The notes below the pieces were generated by a model that saw nothing but the letters and a program-made list of their open reading frames with translations, was not told where the DNA came from and did not search any database. 64,000 bases of DNA, taken from contig NZ_CP064356.1 of assembly GCF_018141545.1 (NCBI RefSeq), positions 1,873,001-1,937,000 on the forward strand, written 5' to 3'. This document shows positions 44,617 through 53,660 of the stretch, piece after piece; the first letter of the stretch is position 1; every line of letters starts with the position of its first letter. The stretch comes from Miltoncostaea oceani (GTDB lineage Bacteria; Actinomycetota; Thermoleophilia; Miltoncostaeales; Miltoncostaeaceae). Both the position numbers and the translations under genes were made by a program.

Positions 44617-44638
44617 GCGACGCGCCCGGGACCCCTGG

Positions 44639-44644
44639 TAGGCT
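44639..44644 (+). promoter_or_regulatory. -10 box (TAGGCT) of a leaderless cysK promoter
   Basis: TAGGCT ends seven bases before GTG 44652, which is why the start is placed there. Confidence 0.5.
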
Positions 44645-44651
44645 CGCGGCC

Positions 44652-45581
44652 GTGCCGATCGCCGACTCCATCACGGACCTGATCGGGCGCACCCCGTTGG
44701 TGCGCCTGGGGCGGATGGCGGAGGGGACGGGGGCGACGATCCTCGGCAAGCTCGAGTCGATGAACCCGGCGGGGTCGGTGAAGGACCGCATCGGCCTGGC
44801 GATGATCGAGGCGGCCGAGGCCGATGGGCGCCTCGTCCCGGGGCGCAGTGTGGTGGTGGAGCCGACGTCGGGGAACACGGGGATCGCCCTCGCCTTCGTG
44901 TGTGCGGCGAAGGGGTACCGGTGCGTCCTGACGATGCCGGAGACGATGAGCCTGGAGCGGCGGACCCTGTTGCGGGCGTATGGGGCGGAGTTGGTGTTGA
45001 CGCCGGGTGCGGAGGGGATGCGGGGGGCGATCGCGCGGGCGGAGGAGATCGCGGCGCAGACCGAGGGTGCGTTCGTGCCCCAGCAGTTCCAGAACCCGGC
45101 GAACCCGGAGGTCCACCGTCGGACGACGGCGGAGGAGATCTGGGCGGACACCGGTGGTGAGGTGGATGTGCTGGTGGCGGGTGTGGGGACGGGTGGGTCG
45201 ATCACCGGTGTCGCGGAGGTGCTGCGTGAGCGGCGCCCCGGTTTCCGCGCCGTCGCCGTCGAGCCGGCCGACTCCCCCGTCCTGTCGGGTGGGCAGCCCG
45301 GCCCCCACAAGATCCAGGGGATCGGCGCCGGCTTCGTGCCGGGCGTGCTGAACACGTCGGTCTACGACGAGGTCGTCACGGTCCCCACCGACGACGCCTT
45401 CGCGACCGCCCGGCGCCTCGCCCGCGAGGAGGGCATCCTGGTCGGCATCAGCGCCGGGGCGAACGTCTGGGCGGCGATCGAGTTGGCCCGGCGGCCGGAG
45501 AACGCCGGGAAGACGATCGTTACGTTCCTCTGCGACACGGGTGAGCGCTACCTCAGCACGCCGCTCTTCGACGAGGCGTAG
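44652..45581 (+). CDS. cysK: Cysteine synthase A (O-acetylserine sulfhydrylase)
   Basis: A 309-residue PLP enzyme that makes cysteine from O-acetylserine and sulfide. [20 protein letters not shown] is the standard opening, [13 protein letters not shown] carries the PLP Lys, [15 protein letters not shown] is the substrate loop, [15 protein letters not shown] the phosphate loop, and [15 protein letters not shown] follows. It makes the substrate pair with CysE at 47418. An in-frame GTG at 44613 overlapping the kinase stop would add 13 residues; the leaderless promoter favours 44652. Confidence 0.95.
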   Translation: MPIADSITDLIGRTPLVRLGRMAEGTGATILGKLESMNPAGSVKDRIGLAMIEAAEADGRLVPGRSVVVEPTSGNTGIALAFVCAAKGYRCVLTMPETMSLERRTLLRAYGAELVLTPGAEGMRGAIARAEEIAAQTEGAFVPQQFQNPANPEVHRRTTAEEIWADTGGEVDVLVAGVGTGGSITGVAEVLRERRPGFRAVAVEPADSPVLSGGQPGPHKIQGIGAGFVPGVLNTSVYDEVVTVPTDDAFATARRLAREEGILVGISAGANVWAAIELARRPENAGKTIVTFLCDTGERYLSTPLFDEA

Positions 45582-45614
45582 CGCCGCCCGCCACGCGGCG
45601 GCCGGAGGCGGGAG

Positions 45615-46442
45615 ATGACGACGAGGGCGACCGGCGAGTCCGAGGGCGAGCCGGGACCCGGCGCGCGCCTGCCGCGGAAGCTCTACGAGTCGGAGCTCGC
45701 CCGGCTGCAGATCGAGCTGGTCAAGATGCACGAGTGGGTGAAGCACGCCGGCCTGAAGGTCCTCGTGATCTTCGAGGGGCGCGACGCCGCCGGCAAGGGC
45801 GGCGTCATCAAGCGGATCACCGAGAGCCTGTCGCCCCGGGTGTGCCGCGTCGTCGCGCTCACCGCGCCGACGGAGCGCGAACGCACCCAGTGGTACTTCC
45901 AGCGGTACGTGGCGCACCTGCCCTCGGCGGGGGAGGTCGTCCTGTTCGACCGCTCCTGGTACAACCGCGCCGGCGTCAAGCGGGTCATGGGCTTCTGCAC
46001 GGAGGAGGAGTACCGGGAGTTCCTCCGCAGCTGCCCCGACTTCGAGCGGATGTTGATCCGGGCCGGGACCGTCGTCGTGAAGTACTGGTTCTCGGTGAGC
46101 GACGGCGAGCAGGAACGCCGCTTCCAGGACCGCATCGACGACCCGACGAAGCGGTGGAAGCTCAGCCCGATGGACCTGGAGTCACGGGAGAACTGGATCG
46201 ACTACTCGGTGGCGAAGGACGCGATGTTCGCCCACACCGACACGAAGCAGGCCCCGTGGTTCGTGGTGGAGGCGGACGACAAGCGCCGCGCCCGCCTGAA
46301 CTGCATCTCCCACCTCCTCAGCCAGGTCCCGTACGAGGACCTGACGCCGGAGCCGGTCAGGCTCCCGCCCCGCCGGGACGGACGCGCCTACGTGCGGCCG
46401 CCGATGAGCGACCAGACGTTCGTGCCCCACCTGTTCCCCTGA
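45615..46442 (+). CDS. ppk2: Polyphosphate kinase 2 (PPK2 family)
   Basis: A 275-residue kinase using polyphosphate to phosphorylate nucleoside di- or monophosphates. Walker A is IFEGRDAAGKGGVIKRI near residue 55, the second motif VVLFDRSWYNRAGVKRVMGFCTEEEY near 115, and the lid/acid segment DDPTKRWKLSPMDLESRENW near 180. Single-domain length fits class I or III PPK2. GGAGGCGGGAG precedes the ATG. It sits between cysK and a convergent GNAT gene. Confidence 0.95.
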   Translation: MTTRATGESEGEPGPGARLPRKLYESELARLQIELVKMHEWVKHAGLKVLVIFEGRDAAGKGGVIKRITESLSPRVCRVVALTAPTERERTQWYFQRYVAHLPSAGEVVLFDRSWYNRAGVKRVMGFCTEEEYREFLRSCPDFERMLIRAGTVVVKYWFSVSDGEQERRFQDRIDDPTKRWKLSPMDLESRENWIDYSVAKDAMFAHTDTKQAPWFVVEADDKRRARLNCISHLLSQVPYEDLTPEPVRLPPRRDGRAYVRPPMSDQTFVPHLFP

Positions 46443-46457
46443 GCCCTGTGGGTCAGG
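46438..46457. terminator. Shared hairpin between ppk2 and the convergent GNAT gene
   Basis: CCTGAGCCC and GGGTCAGG pair around TGT with one bulged base. The stem contains the stop codons of both convergent genes, so it could terminate in both directions. Confidence 0.45.
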
Positions 46458-47148
46458 CGCGGCGGATCATCTGGGTGCGCCGCGGCCCGCGCTCCCGGAA
46501 CCCGAGGGCGGCGAGGAACGCCTGCCCGGGGGTGTCGACCTGCACGAGGGCGGCGAGGTGCGTGCCGCGGGCCTCGCGCACCTGACGGGCGAGGTCGGCG
46601 ACTAGGAGGCGCCCGACGCCCCGCCGGCGCGCGTCGGGGACGACGCCCATCCAGTTGATCCAGCCCTCCGGGACCATGGCCTGCGCGAAGCCGAGCATGT
46701 CGCGTTCGTCCCGGGCGATGCTGAAGGCGTCGAAGCCCTCCGCCTCCTCGTACCCGGTGGGCTGCCCCATCTCCGTGAAGGCGGCGAGGCCCTCCATCGC
46801 CATCGCCTCGGCGTTCGTGAACGCCTCCGACCACTCGTTGCGGTACGGCTCGATGGTGACGCCCGCGACGAACGGGGGACGGGGGAGGCCCTCCACCCCG
46901 CGGGCCATCACGGCGACGCGGCTGTACGGCTCGAAGCCCTCGCCGGCGAGCATGCCGAGGAGGGGGTCGCCGTCGACGACCTCGACGTCCCACGGCGGGT
47001 CGCCGACGCGCTCCAGCAGTTCGCGCAGGGCCTCGGGCCCGTCCGCACGCAGCCCCTCGAGGCGCAACGCACGAGCGGTCGGCGACGGCCCCGGCTGGCA
47101 GGAGGCCCCGGCGACGGCGACGCTACTCGAGGTACGCCTCCAGGTCAT
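46453..47148 (-). CDS. GNAT-family N-acetyltransferase
   Basis: A 231-residue protein. The C-terminal half is a clear GNAT domain: MLGFAQAMVPEGWINWMGVVPDARRRGVGRLLVADLARQVREARG includes the acetyl-CoA loop, followed by ALVQVDTPGQAFLAALGFRERG. The N-terminal half may be a degenerate second GNAT-like fold. The formal GTG at 47148 overlaps the NIL gene by 26 bp; the first ~25 residues look poorly conserved, so the real start may be later. Confidence 0.8.
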   Translation of the reverse strand: MTWRRTSSSVAVAGASCQPGPSPTARALRLEGLRADGPEALRELLERVGDPPWDVEVVDGDPLLGMLAGEGFEPYSRVAVMARGVEGLPRPPFVAGVTIEPYRNEWSEAFTNAEAMAMEGLAAFTEMGQPTGYEEAEGFDAFSIARDERDMLGFAQAMVPEGWINWMGVVPDARRRGVGRLLVADLARQVREARGTHLAALVQVDTPGQAFLAALGFRERGPRRTQMIRRA

Positions 47149-47359
47149 CGACGCGCACGCCGAGGCCTTCGAGGTGTCGGCGCGCCTCGTCGAGGCGCTG
47201 CTCGGTGCCCGAGACCTCCATGACGATCCACCCGGTGGTCTCGCGGACGTCGGCCCGGCGGATGTTGGTGACGACGTCGAACCGCTTGCCGAGCGTGTAG
47301 ACGATCGGCTCCTGGATGAGCTGCTCGGGGAACGTCAGCTTCAGTCTCCGGCGGGTCAG
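47123..47359 (-). CDS. NIL-domain protein (apparent CTG start)
   Basis: A 78-residue protein that is a stand-alone NIL domain, the small ferredoxin-like fold found at the C-terminus of MetN methionine transporters. [36 protein letters not shown] and [32 protein letters not shown] match the family across its length. The fitting start is CTG 47359, with CGGAG six bases upstream. The next upstream start (ATG 47419) would add an unconserved extension running through the promoter region shared with cysE. Position next to cysE suggests a sulfur-amino-acid role. Confidence 0.8.
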   Translation of the reverse strand: MTRRRLKLTFPEQLIQEPIVYTLGKRFDVVTNIRRADVRETTGWIVMEVSGTEQRLDEARRHLEGLGVRVDDLEAYLE

Positions 47360-47404
47360 GTCGGTCTCCGGCGTTGGGGTGGGCGCCTCCGCGCAGGCGC
47401 GACC

Positions 47405-47410
47405 TATACT
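47405..47410 (+). promoter_or_regulatory. -10 box (TATACT) of a leaderless cysE promoter
   Basis: TATACT, a near-perfect -10, ends seven bases before the ATG at 47418. On the opposite strand the same bases give TAGTAT, a possible -10 for the NIL gene. Confidence 0.6.
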
Positions 47411-47417
47411 AACCCGC

Positions 47418-48206
47418 ATGCCACGGCGCTCGCTGGTCGGGTGGCTCTCCGGCGCGAAGCGCTCGCTCCGTCGCGACATCGAGGTCGCACGCGAACGCGA
47501 CCCGGCCGCCACCTCCCTCACGGAGATCCTCCTCTGCTACCCCGGCCTCCACGCCGTGTGGATGCACCGGGGGGCGCACGCCCTCTACGGGGCGGGCCTG
47601 CGGACGCCGGCGCGGCTGGTGAGCCAGGCGTCGCGTTTCCTCACCGGCATCGAGATCCACCCGGGCGCCACGATCGGCCCGGGCTTCTTCATCGACCACG
47701 GCATGGGCGTCGTGATCGGTGAGACGACGGAGATCGGCGAGGACGTGACGATCTACCAGGGCGTCACCCTCGGCGGCACCGGCAAGGACGTCGGCAAGCG
47801 GCACCCCACCGTCCGGGACGGGGTTATCGTCGGCACCGGGGCGAGCGTGCTCGGGCCCGTCGAGATCGGCGAGGGCGCAAAGGTCGGCGCCGGGTCGATC
47901 GTGATCAAGGACGTCCCCGCGAACTCCACCGTCGTCGGCAACCCGGGCCGCGCGGTGATCGTCGACGGCCAGAAGGTGCCGCGCGACCTGCACCACCCCG
48001 ACATCGACCACACCCGCCTGCCCGACCCCGTCGCCGAGGCGATGGCGTGCCTGGTGCGGAGGGTCACCGAGCTCGAGCAGGACCTCTCCGACCTCCGCGC
48101 CGGCCGCGAGCTGACGCCGCGCAACGGCTCCGACGAGGACTGCCTGCCGACGGCCCAGGAGGAGATCTCCACGATCCTCGGCCTCAACCCCGGAGCCGGG
48201 ATCTAG
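47418..48206 (+). CDS. cysE: Serine O-acetyltransferase
   Basis: A 262-residue enzyme making O-acetylserine for CysK. Helical N-terminus [38 protein letters not shown] is followed by the left-handed beta-helix: [45 protein letters not shown], with the catalytic Asp-His pair in DHG. The ~60 residues after the helix (from [18 protein letters not shown]) form an extra tail with a possible coiled coil ([17 protein letters not shown]). It does not end in the Ile-containing peptide in the usual context, although the last residue is Ile. Confidence 0.95.
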   Translation: MPRRSLVGWLSGAKRSLRRDIEVARERDPAATSLTEILLCYPGLHAVWMHRGAHALYGAGLRTPARLVSQASRFLTGIEIHPGATIGPGFFIDHGMGVVIGETTEIGEDVTIYQGVTLGGTGKDVGKRHPTVRDGVIVGTGASVLGPVEIGEGAKVGAGSIVIKDVPANSTVVGNPGRAVIVDGQKVPRDLHHPDIDHTRLPDPVAEAMACLVRRVTELEQDLSDLRAGRELTPRNGSDEDCLPTAQEEISTILGLNPGAGI

Positions 48207-48267
48207 CAACCCCCGTGCGGGTCCGGCGGCGTGGCGGCCGTCCGGGGGAGGCCGCGGGCCCGGGTCC

Positions 48268-48304
48268 GCGTCGATTGGCGTCGACCGTCGACGCCAATCG
48301 ACGC
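48268..48304. repeat. Dispersed palindrome, symmetric copy
   Basis: 18-bp arms GCGTCGATTGGCGTCGAC and GTCGACGCCAATCGACGC are perfect complements around a single C, lying 62 bp after the cysE stop. Confidence 0.9.
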
Positions 48305-48360
48305 ACACCCGGACGCGGGCGGCCGATCCGCGCGGCTCGCGGACCGGGCCGCCGGGGGCG

Positions 48361-48777
48361 TCAGGCGGTCGGCGTGACGACGACCACCGGGATCTTGCGG
48401 GTCGTCTTCTGCTCGTACTCGCCGAACTGCGGGTACGCCGCCACCTGCTCGGCGTAGAGGCGGTCGCGCTCCTCGCCCTTCACCTCGCGGGCCGTCGCAC
48501 CGACCGTCCGGTCACCGAACTCGAGCTCCACGTCGGGGTTCGCGACGAGGTTGTGGTACCAGTCGGGGTTCTCCGGCTCGCCGGCCTTCGACGCGAAGAG
48601 CACGACGTCGTCGCCCTTCGGGAGGTACATGAGCGGGTTCTGCCGCTTCTGTCCCGATTTCGCGCCGACGGTGTGGAGGATCACGAGCGGCGCGTCGCCG
48701 AACTGCTCCACCTTGCCCCCGTTGGCGCGGAACTCCTTCATCACCTCGATGTTCCAGTTCTTGAAGTCCATCCCCAC
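48361..48777 (-). CDS. DDN-like deazaflavin (F420)-dependent nitroreductase family protein
   Basis: A 138-residue split-barrel protein of the DUF385/Ddn family. VMKEFRANGGKV opens it, LVILHTVGAKSGQKRQNPLMYLPKGDDVVLFASKAGEPENPDWYHNLVANPDVELEFG is the diagnostic F420-binding stretch, and the ending EYEQKTTRKIPVVVVTP is typical. GTG 48777 has AGGAG six bases upstream; ATG 48771 is an alternative. F420 use is consistent with the F420:NADPH oxidoreductase at 52874. Confidence 0.9.
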   Translation of the reverse strand: MGMDFKNWNIEVMKEFRANGGKVEQFGDAPLVILHTVGAKSGQKRQNPLMYLPKGDDVVLFASKAGEPENPDWYHNLVANPDVELEFGDRTVGATAREVKGEERDRLYAEQVAAYPQFGEYEQKTTRKIPVVVVTPTA

Positions 48778-48831
48778 GGCTGTCTCCTCGTCCGGCACCG
48801 AATGTCGTGGACGCGGCCGGGGCGCTCCGCG

Positions 48832-48875
48832 GTCGACGCCGAATGGCGTCCGCGGCCAGCGCCGAATGGCGCATC
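48832..48875. repeat. Related GAATGGCG palindromic variant
   Basis: Two short inverted units lie side by side: GACGCCGAATGGCGTC and GCGCCGAATGGCGC. They share the GTCGACGCC and GGCGCAT pieces with the dispersed palindrome but have GAATGG for AATTGG/GATTGG. They lie just upstream of the DDN-like gene. Confidence 0.5.
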
Positions 48876-48969
48876 CACCTGGAGCATCGCACCGGAGGCG
48901 CCCATGGGACAGGCGCCGACCCGCGAACCGCGACCCGGGGGCCGCGGTCACCGCCGCCGGAGAGTGGCG

Positions 48970-49779
48970 TCAGCCGGCGTCCGGGGGGTAGAGGGTCATG
49001 CCGCCGTCGACGACGAGGGTCGCACCCGTCACGTACGACGCCTGGTCCGACGCCAGCCACGCCGCCGCGCGGGCCACCTCGGCCACGCCGCCGACGCGGG
49101 CCATGGGGATCTGGGCCTCGACCGCCCCCCGCAGCTCGGGGTCGTCGAGCATCTCCCGGTTGATGGGGGTCGCGATGGCGCCGGGGGCGACGGCCACCAC
49201 CCGGATGCCACTCGGCGCGAGCTCCTTCGCGATCGACTCGAGGAAGAGCCTCTGCCCGCCCTTCGACGCCGCATAGTGGGAGAACCCCGTCCACGGCATG
49301 CGGTCGTGGACGCTCGTGACGCCGATGATCGTGCCGCCACGCCCCTGCTCCACCATCTGGCGCGCGCCCTCGCGGCAGCAGAGGAACGTGCCGGTGAGGT
49401 TGGTGTCGATGACGTCGGTCCAGTCGTCCAGGGTCATGTCCACCAGGCGCACCTCCGCCTCGCGCCCGGCGTTCGCGACGACGAGGTCGACGGCGCCGAG
49501 CTCGGCCCGCGCCCGTGCGAACGCCTCCCGCACCTCGTCCTCGCTCCCCACGTCCATCCGCACCGCGACCGCGCGGCGCCCCAGCGCGACGAGGGCGTCC
49601 GCCATGCGGTGGGCCGTGTCGGGGTCGCTGCGGTACCCGAACGCCACCCCCGCCCCGTGGGCGGCGATCTCCAGGGCGATGCCCTGGCCGATCCCCGACG
49701 TCGCGCCGCTCACGACGGCGGTGCGGCCCTCCAGCAGGCGGGCGTCGGGCGGGTGGACTGTGATCTCGGGATCGCTCAT
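48970..49779 (-). CDS. Short-chain dehydrogenase/reductase
   Basis: A 269-residue classical SDR. VVSGATSGIGQGIALEIA is the NAD(P) loop (residues ~22-39), VVANAGRE the structural NAG motif, GVTSVHDRMPW the catalytic Ser, YAASKGG the Tyr/Lys pair, and APGAIATPINREM the C-terminal loop; the protein ends in a WLASDQASYVTGATLVVDGGM segment. It is closest in style to glucose-1-dehydrogenase or ketoacyl reductases. It is divergent from the helicase gene with about 50 bp between. Confidence 0.92.
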   Translation of the reverse strand: MSDPEITVHPPDARLLEGRTAVVSGATSGIGQGIALEIAAHGAGVAFGYRSDPDTAHRMADALVALGRRAVAVRMDVGSEDEVREAFARARAELGAVDLVVANAGREAEVRLVDMTLDDWTDVIDTNLTGTFLCCREGARQMVEQGRGGTIIGVTSVHDRMPWTGFSHYAASKGGQRLFLESIAKELAPSGIRVVAVAPGAIATPINREMLDDPELRGAVEAQIPMARVGGVAEVARAAAWLASDQASYVTGATLVVDGGMTLYPPDAG

Positions 49780-49820
49780 CGCCGTGTCGTTCCCCCGGGT
49801 GGGCCGTCGGGAACCTCCGG

Positions 49821-49826
49821 TAGGAT
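49821..49826 (+). promoter_or_regulatory. -10 box (TAGGAT) of the helicase gene
   Basis: TAGGAT ends four bases before ATG 49831 and seven before the in-frame GTG 49834; a leaderless message could begin at either. Confidence 0.4.
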
Positions 49827-49830
49827 CAGC

Positions 49831-52005
49831 ATGGTGTCCGACCCGCTCGCCGGCCTCAATCCTCCCCAGCGCGAGGCCGTCCTCCACGGGGATGGGCCGC
49901 TCCTCGTGCTCGCCGGCGCGGGCAGCGGCAAGACCCGGGTCCTGACCCACCGCGTCGCCCGCCTCATCGGCGAGGTGGGCGTCGCCCCCGAGGCCGTCCT
50001 CGCCATCACCTTCACCAACAAGGCGGCGGGGGAGATGCGGGAGCGCATCGGCCAGCTCGTCGGCCCACGGGCCCGCGCCATCTGGGCCTCGACGTTCCAC
50101 TCGGCGTGCGTGCGCATCCTGCGACGCGAGGCGCCCGCCGCCGGCTACTCCCGTGACTTCTCGATCTACGACGCCGACGACCAGGTGCGCCTCATCCGGC
50201 GCTGCCTCGTCGAGGAGGGCATCGACCCGAAGCGCACACCGCCCCGGGCCGTGCAGGCGCGGATCTCCGACGCGAAGAGCCTGCTGCAGGGCCCCGACGA
50301 GCTCGAGGCCGGGTCGGAGTCGTTCAACGACGAGGTCGTCGCCCGCATCTACCGCCGGTACGCCGACGCGCTCCGCGCGAACGGCGCGATGGACTTCGAC
50401 GACCTCCTGATGGTCACCGCCCAGCTGATGGAGGGCGACGAGGCCGTCCGCACCCGCTGGCAGACCCGCTTCCAGCACGTCCTCGTCGACGAGTACCAGG
50501 ACACCAACCACGCCCAGTACCGGTTGGTGCGGGCCCTCGCCGCACCGCAGCAGAACGTCGTGGCCGTCGGCGACGACGACCAGGGCATCTACTCGTGGCG
50601 GGGCGCCGACGTCCGCAACATCCTCGACTTCGAGCGCGACTACCCCAACGCCCACGTCGTCGCGCTCGAGCAGAACTACCGGTCCACCGGCACGATCCTG
50701 CGGGCCGCGAACGCCGTCGTCGAGCGCAACCCCCACCGGCACCCGAAGCGGCTCTGGACCGACCTCGGCGACGGCGAGCCCATCTCGGTCGTCTCCTGCC
50801 GCGACGAGCACGAGGAGGCCCGCACCGTCGCGGGGGAGATCGACCGCGCCCTCGCCCGCGGCGAGAGCCTCGCCGACGTCGCGGTCTTCTACCGCACCAA
50901 CGCCCAGAGCCGGTCGATCGAGGACCAGCTCGTCCGCCGCGGGATCGCGTACACCGTCGTCGGCGGCCCCCGGTTCTACGAACGCGCCGAGGTCCGCGAC
51001 CTGCTCTCGTACCTGCGCGTCGTCGCCAACCCCGCCGACGGGGTGAGCCTCGCCCGCATGCTCGGCGCGCCCAAACGCGGGCTCGGCCCCGGGTGCGTCG
51101 CGAAGCTCGAGGCGTTCGCCTCCGCCCACGTGCTGCCGCTCTCCGACGCGATCATGCGTCCCGACGAGGTCGCCGGCCTGCAGCCCGGCCAGCGGGCGAC
51201 GATTGCCGCCACCGGCTCGCTCGTCGCCGACATCCGCGTCCGCGCCGCGGCGGGGATGCCGCTGGAGCGGATCATCGAGGAGGTCCTCGACCGCTCCGGG
51301 CTGCGCGAGTCCCTGCAGCGGGAGGGGACGTTCGAGGCGCAGGGCCGTCTCGAGAACCTCGAGGAGATGGTCCGGGTCGCCGCCGAGTACGAGGCCTCGG
51401 AGGAGGACGCGACGCTCGCGGGCTTCCTGGAGGGCATCGCCCTGCAGGCCGACGCCGACCTGGTCGACGACTCCGGCGGCGCCGTCACGCTGATGACGAT
51501 CCACAACGCGAAGGGCCTCGAGTTCGACACCGTCGTCATCACGGGACTGGAGGAGGGGCTGTTCCCCCATGCGCGCTCCGACACCCCGGAGACGCTCGAG
51601 GAGGAGCGGCGTCTCTTCTACGTCGGGTTGACCCGCGCCCGCCGCCACCTGACGCTCACGCATGCCGAGAGCCGGGCGATGCACGGCGGCCGCGACTACC
51701 GGCTGCCGTCGCGCTTCCTCGCCGAGCTCCCCGCGGACGCGCTCTCCGAGCCGGAGGGCGGGCGCCGGGCGCGCCCCTCGTTCGCGGGCAGCTGGAGCAG
51801 CGCGTCGCGCGGCGCCGGGGTACGCTCCGCGCCGACCCCGCGGGTGTCCCTCGCGACCGGTGACTCGGTGCTGCACGCCACCTTCGGCGAGGGCGTCGTG
51901 ACCGGCATCGAGGGTGGGGGGGACCTGGTGCGCGTGCGCTTCGCGCAGGACGGAGCGGAGCGCCGGCTGATGGCCGGGGCTGCGCCCATGAGGAAGGTGG
52001 ACTGA
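49831..52005 (+). CDS. pcrA: UvrD/PcrA-type superfamily 1A DNA helicase
   Basis: A 724-residue 3'-5' helicase for repair and displacement of RecA or RNA polymerase. The motifs follow in order: Q-motif LNPPQREAV, Walker A LAGAGSGKTRVL, motif Ia ITFTNKAAGEM, Walker B VDEYQDTNHAQY, motif III GDDDQGIYSWRGA, motif IV LEQNYRS, motif V TIHNAKGLEFDTVVI and motif VI YVGLTRARRHL. The C-terminal ~60 residues (VLHATFGEGVVTGIEGGGDLVRVRF) are the Tudor-like domain that binds RNA polymerase in PcrA. GTG 49834 is an alternative start. FolD follows immediately. Confidence 0.96.
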   Translation: MVSDPLAGLNPPQREAVLHGDGPLLVLAGAGSGKTRVLTHRVARLIGEVGVAPEAVLAITFTNKAAGEMRERIGQLVGPRARAIWASTFHSACVRILRREAPAAGYSRDFSIYDADDQVRLIRRCLVEEGIDPKRTPPRAVQARISDAKSLLQGPDELEAGSESFNDEVVARIYRRYADALRANGAMDFDDLLMVTAQLMEGDEAVRTRWQTRFQHVLVDEYQDTNHAQYRLVRALAAPQQNVVAVGDDDQGIYSWRGADVRNILDFERDYPNAHVVALEQNYRSTGTILRAANAVVERNPHRHPKRLWTDLGDGEPISVVSCRDEHEEARTVAGEIDRALARGESLADVAVFYRTNAQSRSIEDQLVRRGIAYTVVGGPRFYERAEVRDLLSYLRVVANPADGVSLARMLGAPKRGLGPGCVAKLEAFASAHVLPLSDAIMRPDEVAGLQPGQRATIAATGSLVADIRVRAAAGMPLERIIEEVLDRSGLRESLQREGTFEAQGRLENLEEMVRVAAEYEASEEDATLAGFLEGIALQADADLVDDSGGAVTLMTIHNAKGLEFDTVVITGLEEGLFPHARSDTPETLEEERRLFYVGLTRARRHLTLTHAESRAMHGGRDYRLPSRFLAELPADALSEPEGGRRARPSFAGSWSSASRGAGVRSAPTPRVSLATGDSVLHATFGEGVVTGIEGGGDLVRVRFAQDGAERRLMAGAAPMRKVD

Positions 52006-52881
52006 ATGGCGGCGACGATCATCGACGGGAAGGCGGCGGCGGCGGAGCTGCGCGCGCGGGTCGCGGAGGGGACCGCGGAGTTCCGCGCCCGGCACGGCCG
52101 GGCCCCGGGCCTCGTCGGCATCCAGGTGGGCGACGACCCCGCCTCCGAGCTGTACCAGGCCGGCAAGGCGAAGGCGGCGGACGAGGCGGGGATGATCTCG
52201 CGGCGGGTGGTGCTGCCCGCCGAGACGACCCAGGCCGAGCTGGACGCCCTCATCGACGAGCTCAACGCGGACGACACCGTCGACGGGATGCTCGTGCAGC
52301 TCCCCGTCCCGGACCAGCTCTCCGAGGTGCTGATCGCGAACCGGATCCACCCCGACAAGGACGTGGACGGGTTCGCCCCGATCAACCTCGGGCGGCTGGT
52401 GCGCGGCGAACCGGGCGCCCTGCCGTGCACGCCCGCGGGCGTGATGTGGCTCCTCGACCGGGCCGGCGTGGAGATCGAGGGCGCCCACGCGGTCGTCGTC
52501 GGGCGCAGCCTGATCGTCGGCAAGCCGATGGCCCTGCTCCTCACCGCGCGCAGCGCGACGGTGACCGTGGCGCACTCGCGGACGCGGGACCTCCCCGCAC
52601 TGTGCCGCTCCGCGGATATCCTCGTGGCCGCGGTCGGTCGCCCGGAGATGATCCGCGGGGACTGGATCAAGCCGGGGGCGGCGGTCATCGACGTCGGTAT
52701 CAACCGTACCGACGCGGGGCTGCGCGGGGACGTGGCGGGCGACGAGGCGGCGGAGGTCGCCGGGTGGCTCACCCCGGTCCCGGGCGGCGTCGGACCGATG
52801 ACGATCGCCTACCTGCTCGCCAACACGCTCGACGCGGCCCGACGGAGGGCCGGCGAGGACACCGAAACGGGAGATGAGTGA
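52006..52881 (+). CDS. folD: Bifunctional methylene-THF dehydrogenase/methenyl-THF cyclohydrolase
   Basis: A 291-residue one-carbon enzyme. [25 protein letters not shown] carries the catalytic Tyr and Lys; [13 protein letters not shown] and [18 protein letters not shown] are the folate-site signatures; [17 protein letters not shown] and DVGINR form the NADP site; [19 protein letters not shown] is the C-terminal signature. ATG directly abuts the pcrA stop. It may supply methylene-THF to PanB. Confidence 0.96.
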   Translation: MAATIIDGKAAAAELRARVAEGTAEFRARHGRAPGLVGIQVGDDPASELYQAGKAKAADEAGMISRRVVLPAETTQAELDALIDELNADDTVDGMLVQLPVPDQLSEVLIANRIHPDKDVDGFAPINLGRLVRGEPGALPCTPAGVMWLLDRAGVEIEGAHAVVVGRSLIVGKPMALLLTARSATVTVAHSRTRDLPALCRSADILVAAVGRPEMIRGDWIKPGAAVIDVGINRTDAGLRGDVAGDEAAEVAGWLTPVPGGVGPMTIAYLLANTLDAARRRAGEDTETGDE

Positions 52882-53563
52882 CCTGATGAGAATCGCGATC
52901 TTCGGCGGCACGGGCGACCTCGGTCGCGGCCTCGCCATCAACTTCGCGGCCGCCGGCCACGAGATCCTCGTGGGCTCGCGCAGCCAGGAGCGGGCCGACC
53001 AGGCCGCCGCCACGCTCGTCGAGGCGCTCCCCTCGGGGAACTTCACCCCCCTCGAGAACGTCGCCGCCGCCGAACAGGCCGAGATGGCCGTCGTCTCGAT
53101 CCCGTGGGAGGGCATCGAGGGCACCATACCCCCGATGGCCGACGCCCTCGCGGACAAGGTCGTCATCTCCGTCGTCAACGCGCTGAAGTTCGGCAAGAGC
53201 GGCGCGATCGCGGAGCAGGGCGAGGCCCTCGGCGCCGCCTCCTGCGCCCACCGGATCCAGGACCTCGCCCCCGAGGCGAAGGTCGTGGTGGCCTACAACA
53301 ACCTCCCCGCCGCCGGCCTGCAGGCCCAGCACCACCTCGACGCCGACGTCCTCGTCTGCGGCAAGAGCAAGGCCGCCCGCGAGGCCGTCATCGAGCTGAC
53401 CTCCTCGATCCCGGGGACGCGCGCCCTCGACGCCGGCCCGCTCGCGAACGCCCTGATCCTCGAGGGGATGACGGCGATCATCATCAACCTCAACAAGCGC
53501 TACGGCGGCGAGGCCAGCCTCTCCATCTCGGGCCTCGAGAACGCCCCGGAGCGCCCCGCCTGA
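52874..53563 (+). CDS. npdG: F420:NADPH oxidoreductase
   Basis: A 229-residue Rossmann-fold enzyme moving hydride between NADPH and coenzyme F420. [36 protein letters not shown] is the NADP-binding opening with the Ser/Arg pair for the 2'-phosphate; [14 protein letters not shown] and [35 protein letters not shown] are family segments. It supports F420 use in this organism. ATG 52874 overlaps folD; ATG 52886 is an alternative. A 32-bp palindrome follows the stop. Confidence 0.92.
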   Translation: MSDLMRIAIFGGTGDLGRGLAINFAAAGHEILVGSRSQERADQAAATLVEALPSGNFTPLENVAAAEQAEMAVVSIPWEGIEGTIPPMADALADKVVISVVNALKFGKSGAIAEQGEALGAASCAHRIQDLAPEAKVVVAYNNLPAAGLQAQHHLDADVLVCGKSKAAREAVIELTSSIPGTRALDAGPLANALILEGMTAIIINLNKRYGGEASLSISGLENAPERPA

Positions 53564-53571
53564 CCCCGGTG

Positions 53572-53603
53572 CGACCCCGTGCGCCAATTGGCGCACGGGG
53601 TCG
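53572..53603. terminator. Perfect 32-bp palindrome after npdG
   Basis: CGACCCCGTGCGCCAA and TTGGCGCACGGGGTCG are exact complements with no loop. It starts 9 bp after the npdG stop, overlaps the repeat copy, and would form a strong terminator-like hairpin. No T-run follows. Confidence 0.7.
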
Positions 53604-53618
53604 ACGCCAATCAACACC
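53581..53618 (-). repeat. Dispersed palindrome, reverse-orientation copy
   Basis: GCGCCAATTGGCGCAC, GGG, GTCGACGCCAATCAACAC: the reverse complement of the array consensus with small changes (TCAACAC for TCGACAC). Confidence 0.85.
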
Positions 53619-53660
53619 CGACCGCCCGCGGCACACGCGGCGGGTTACCGGACCCGCCGC

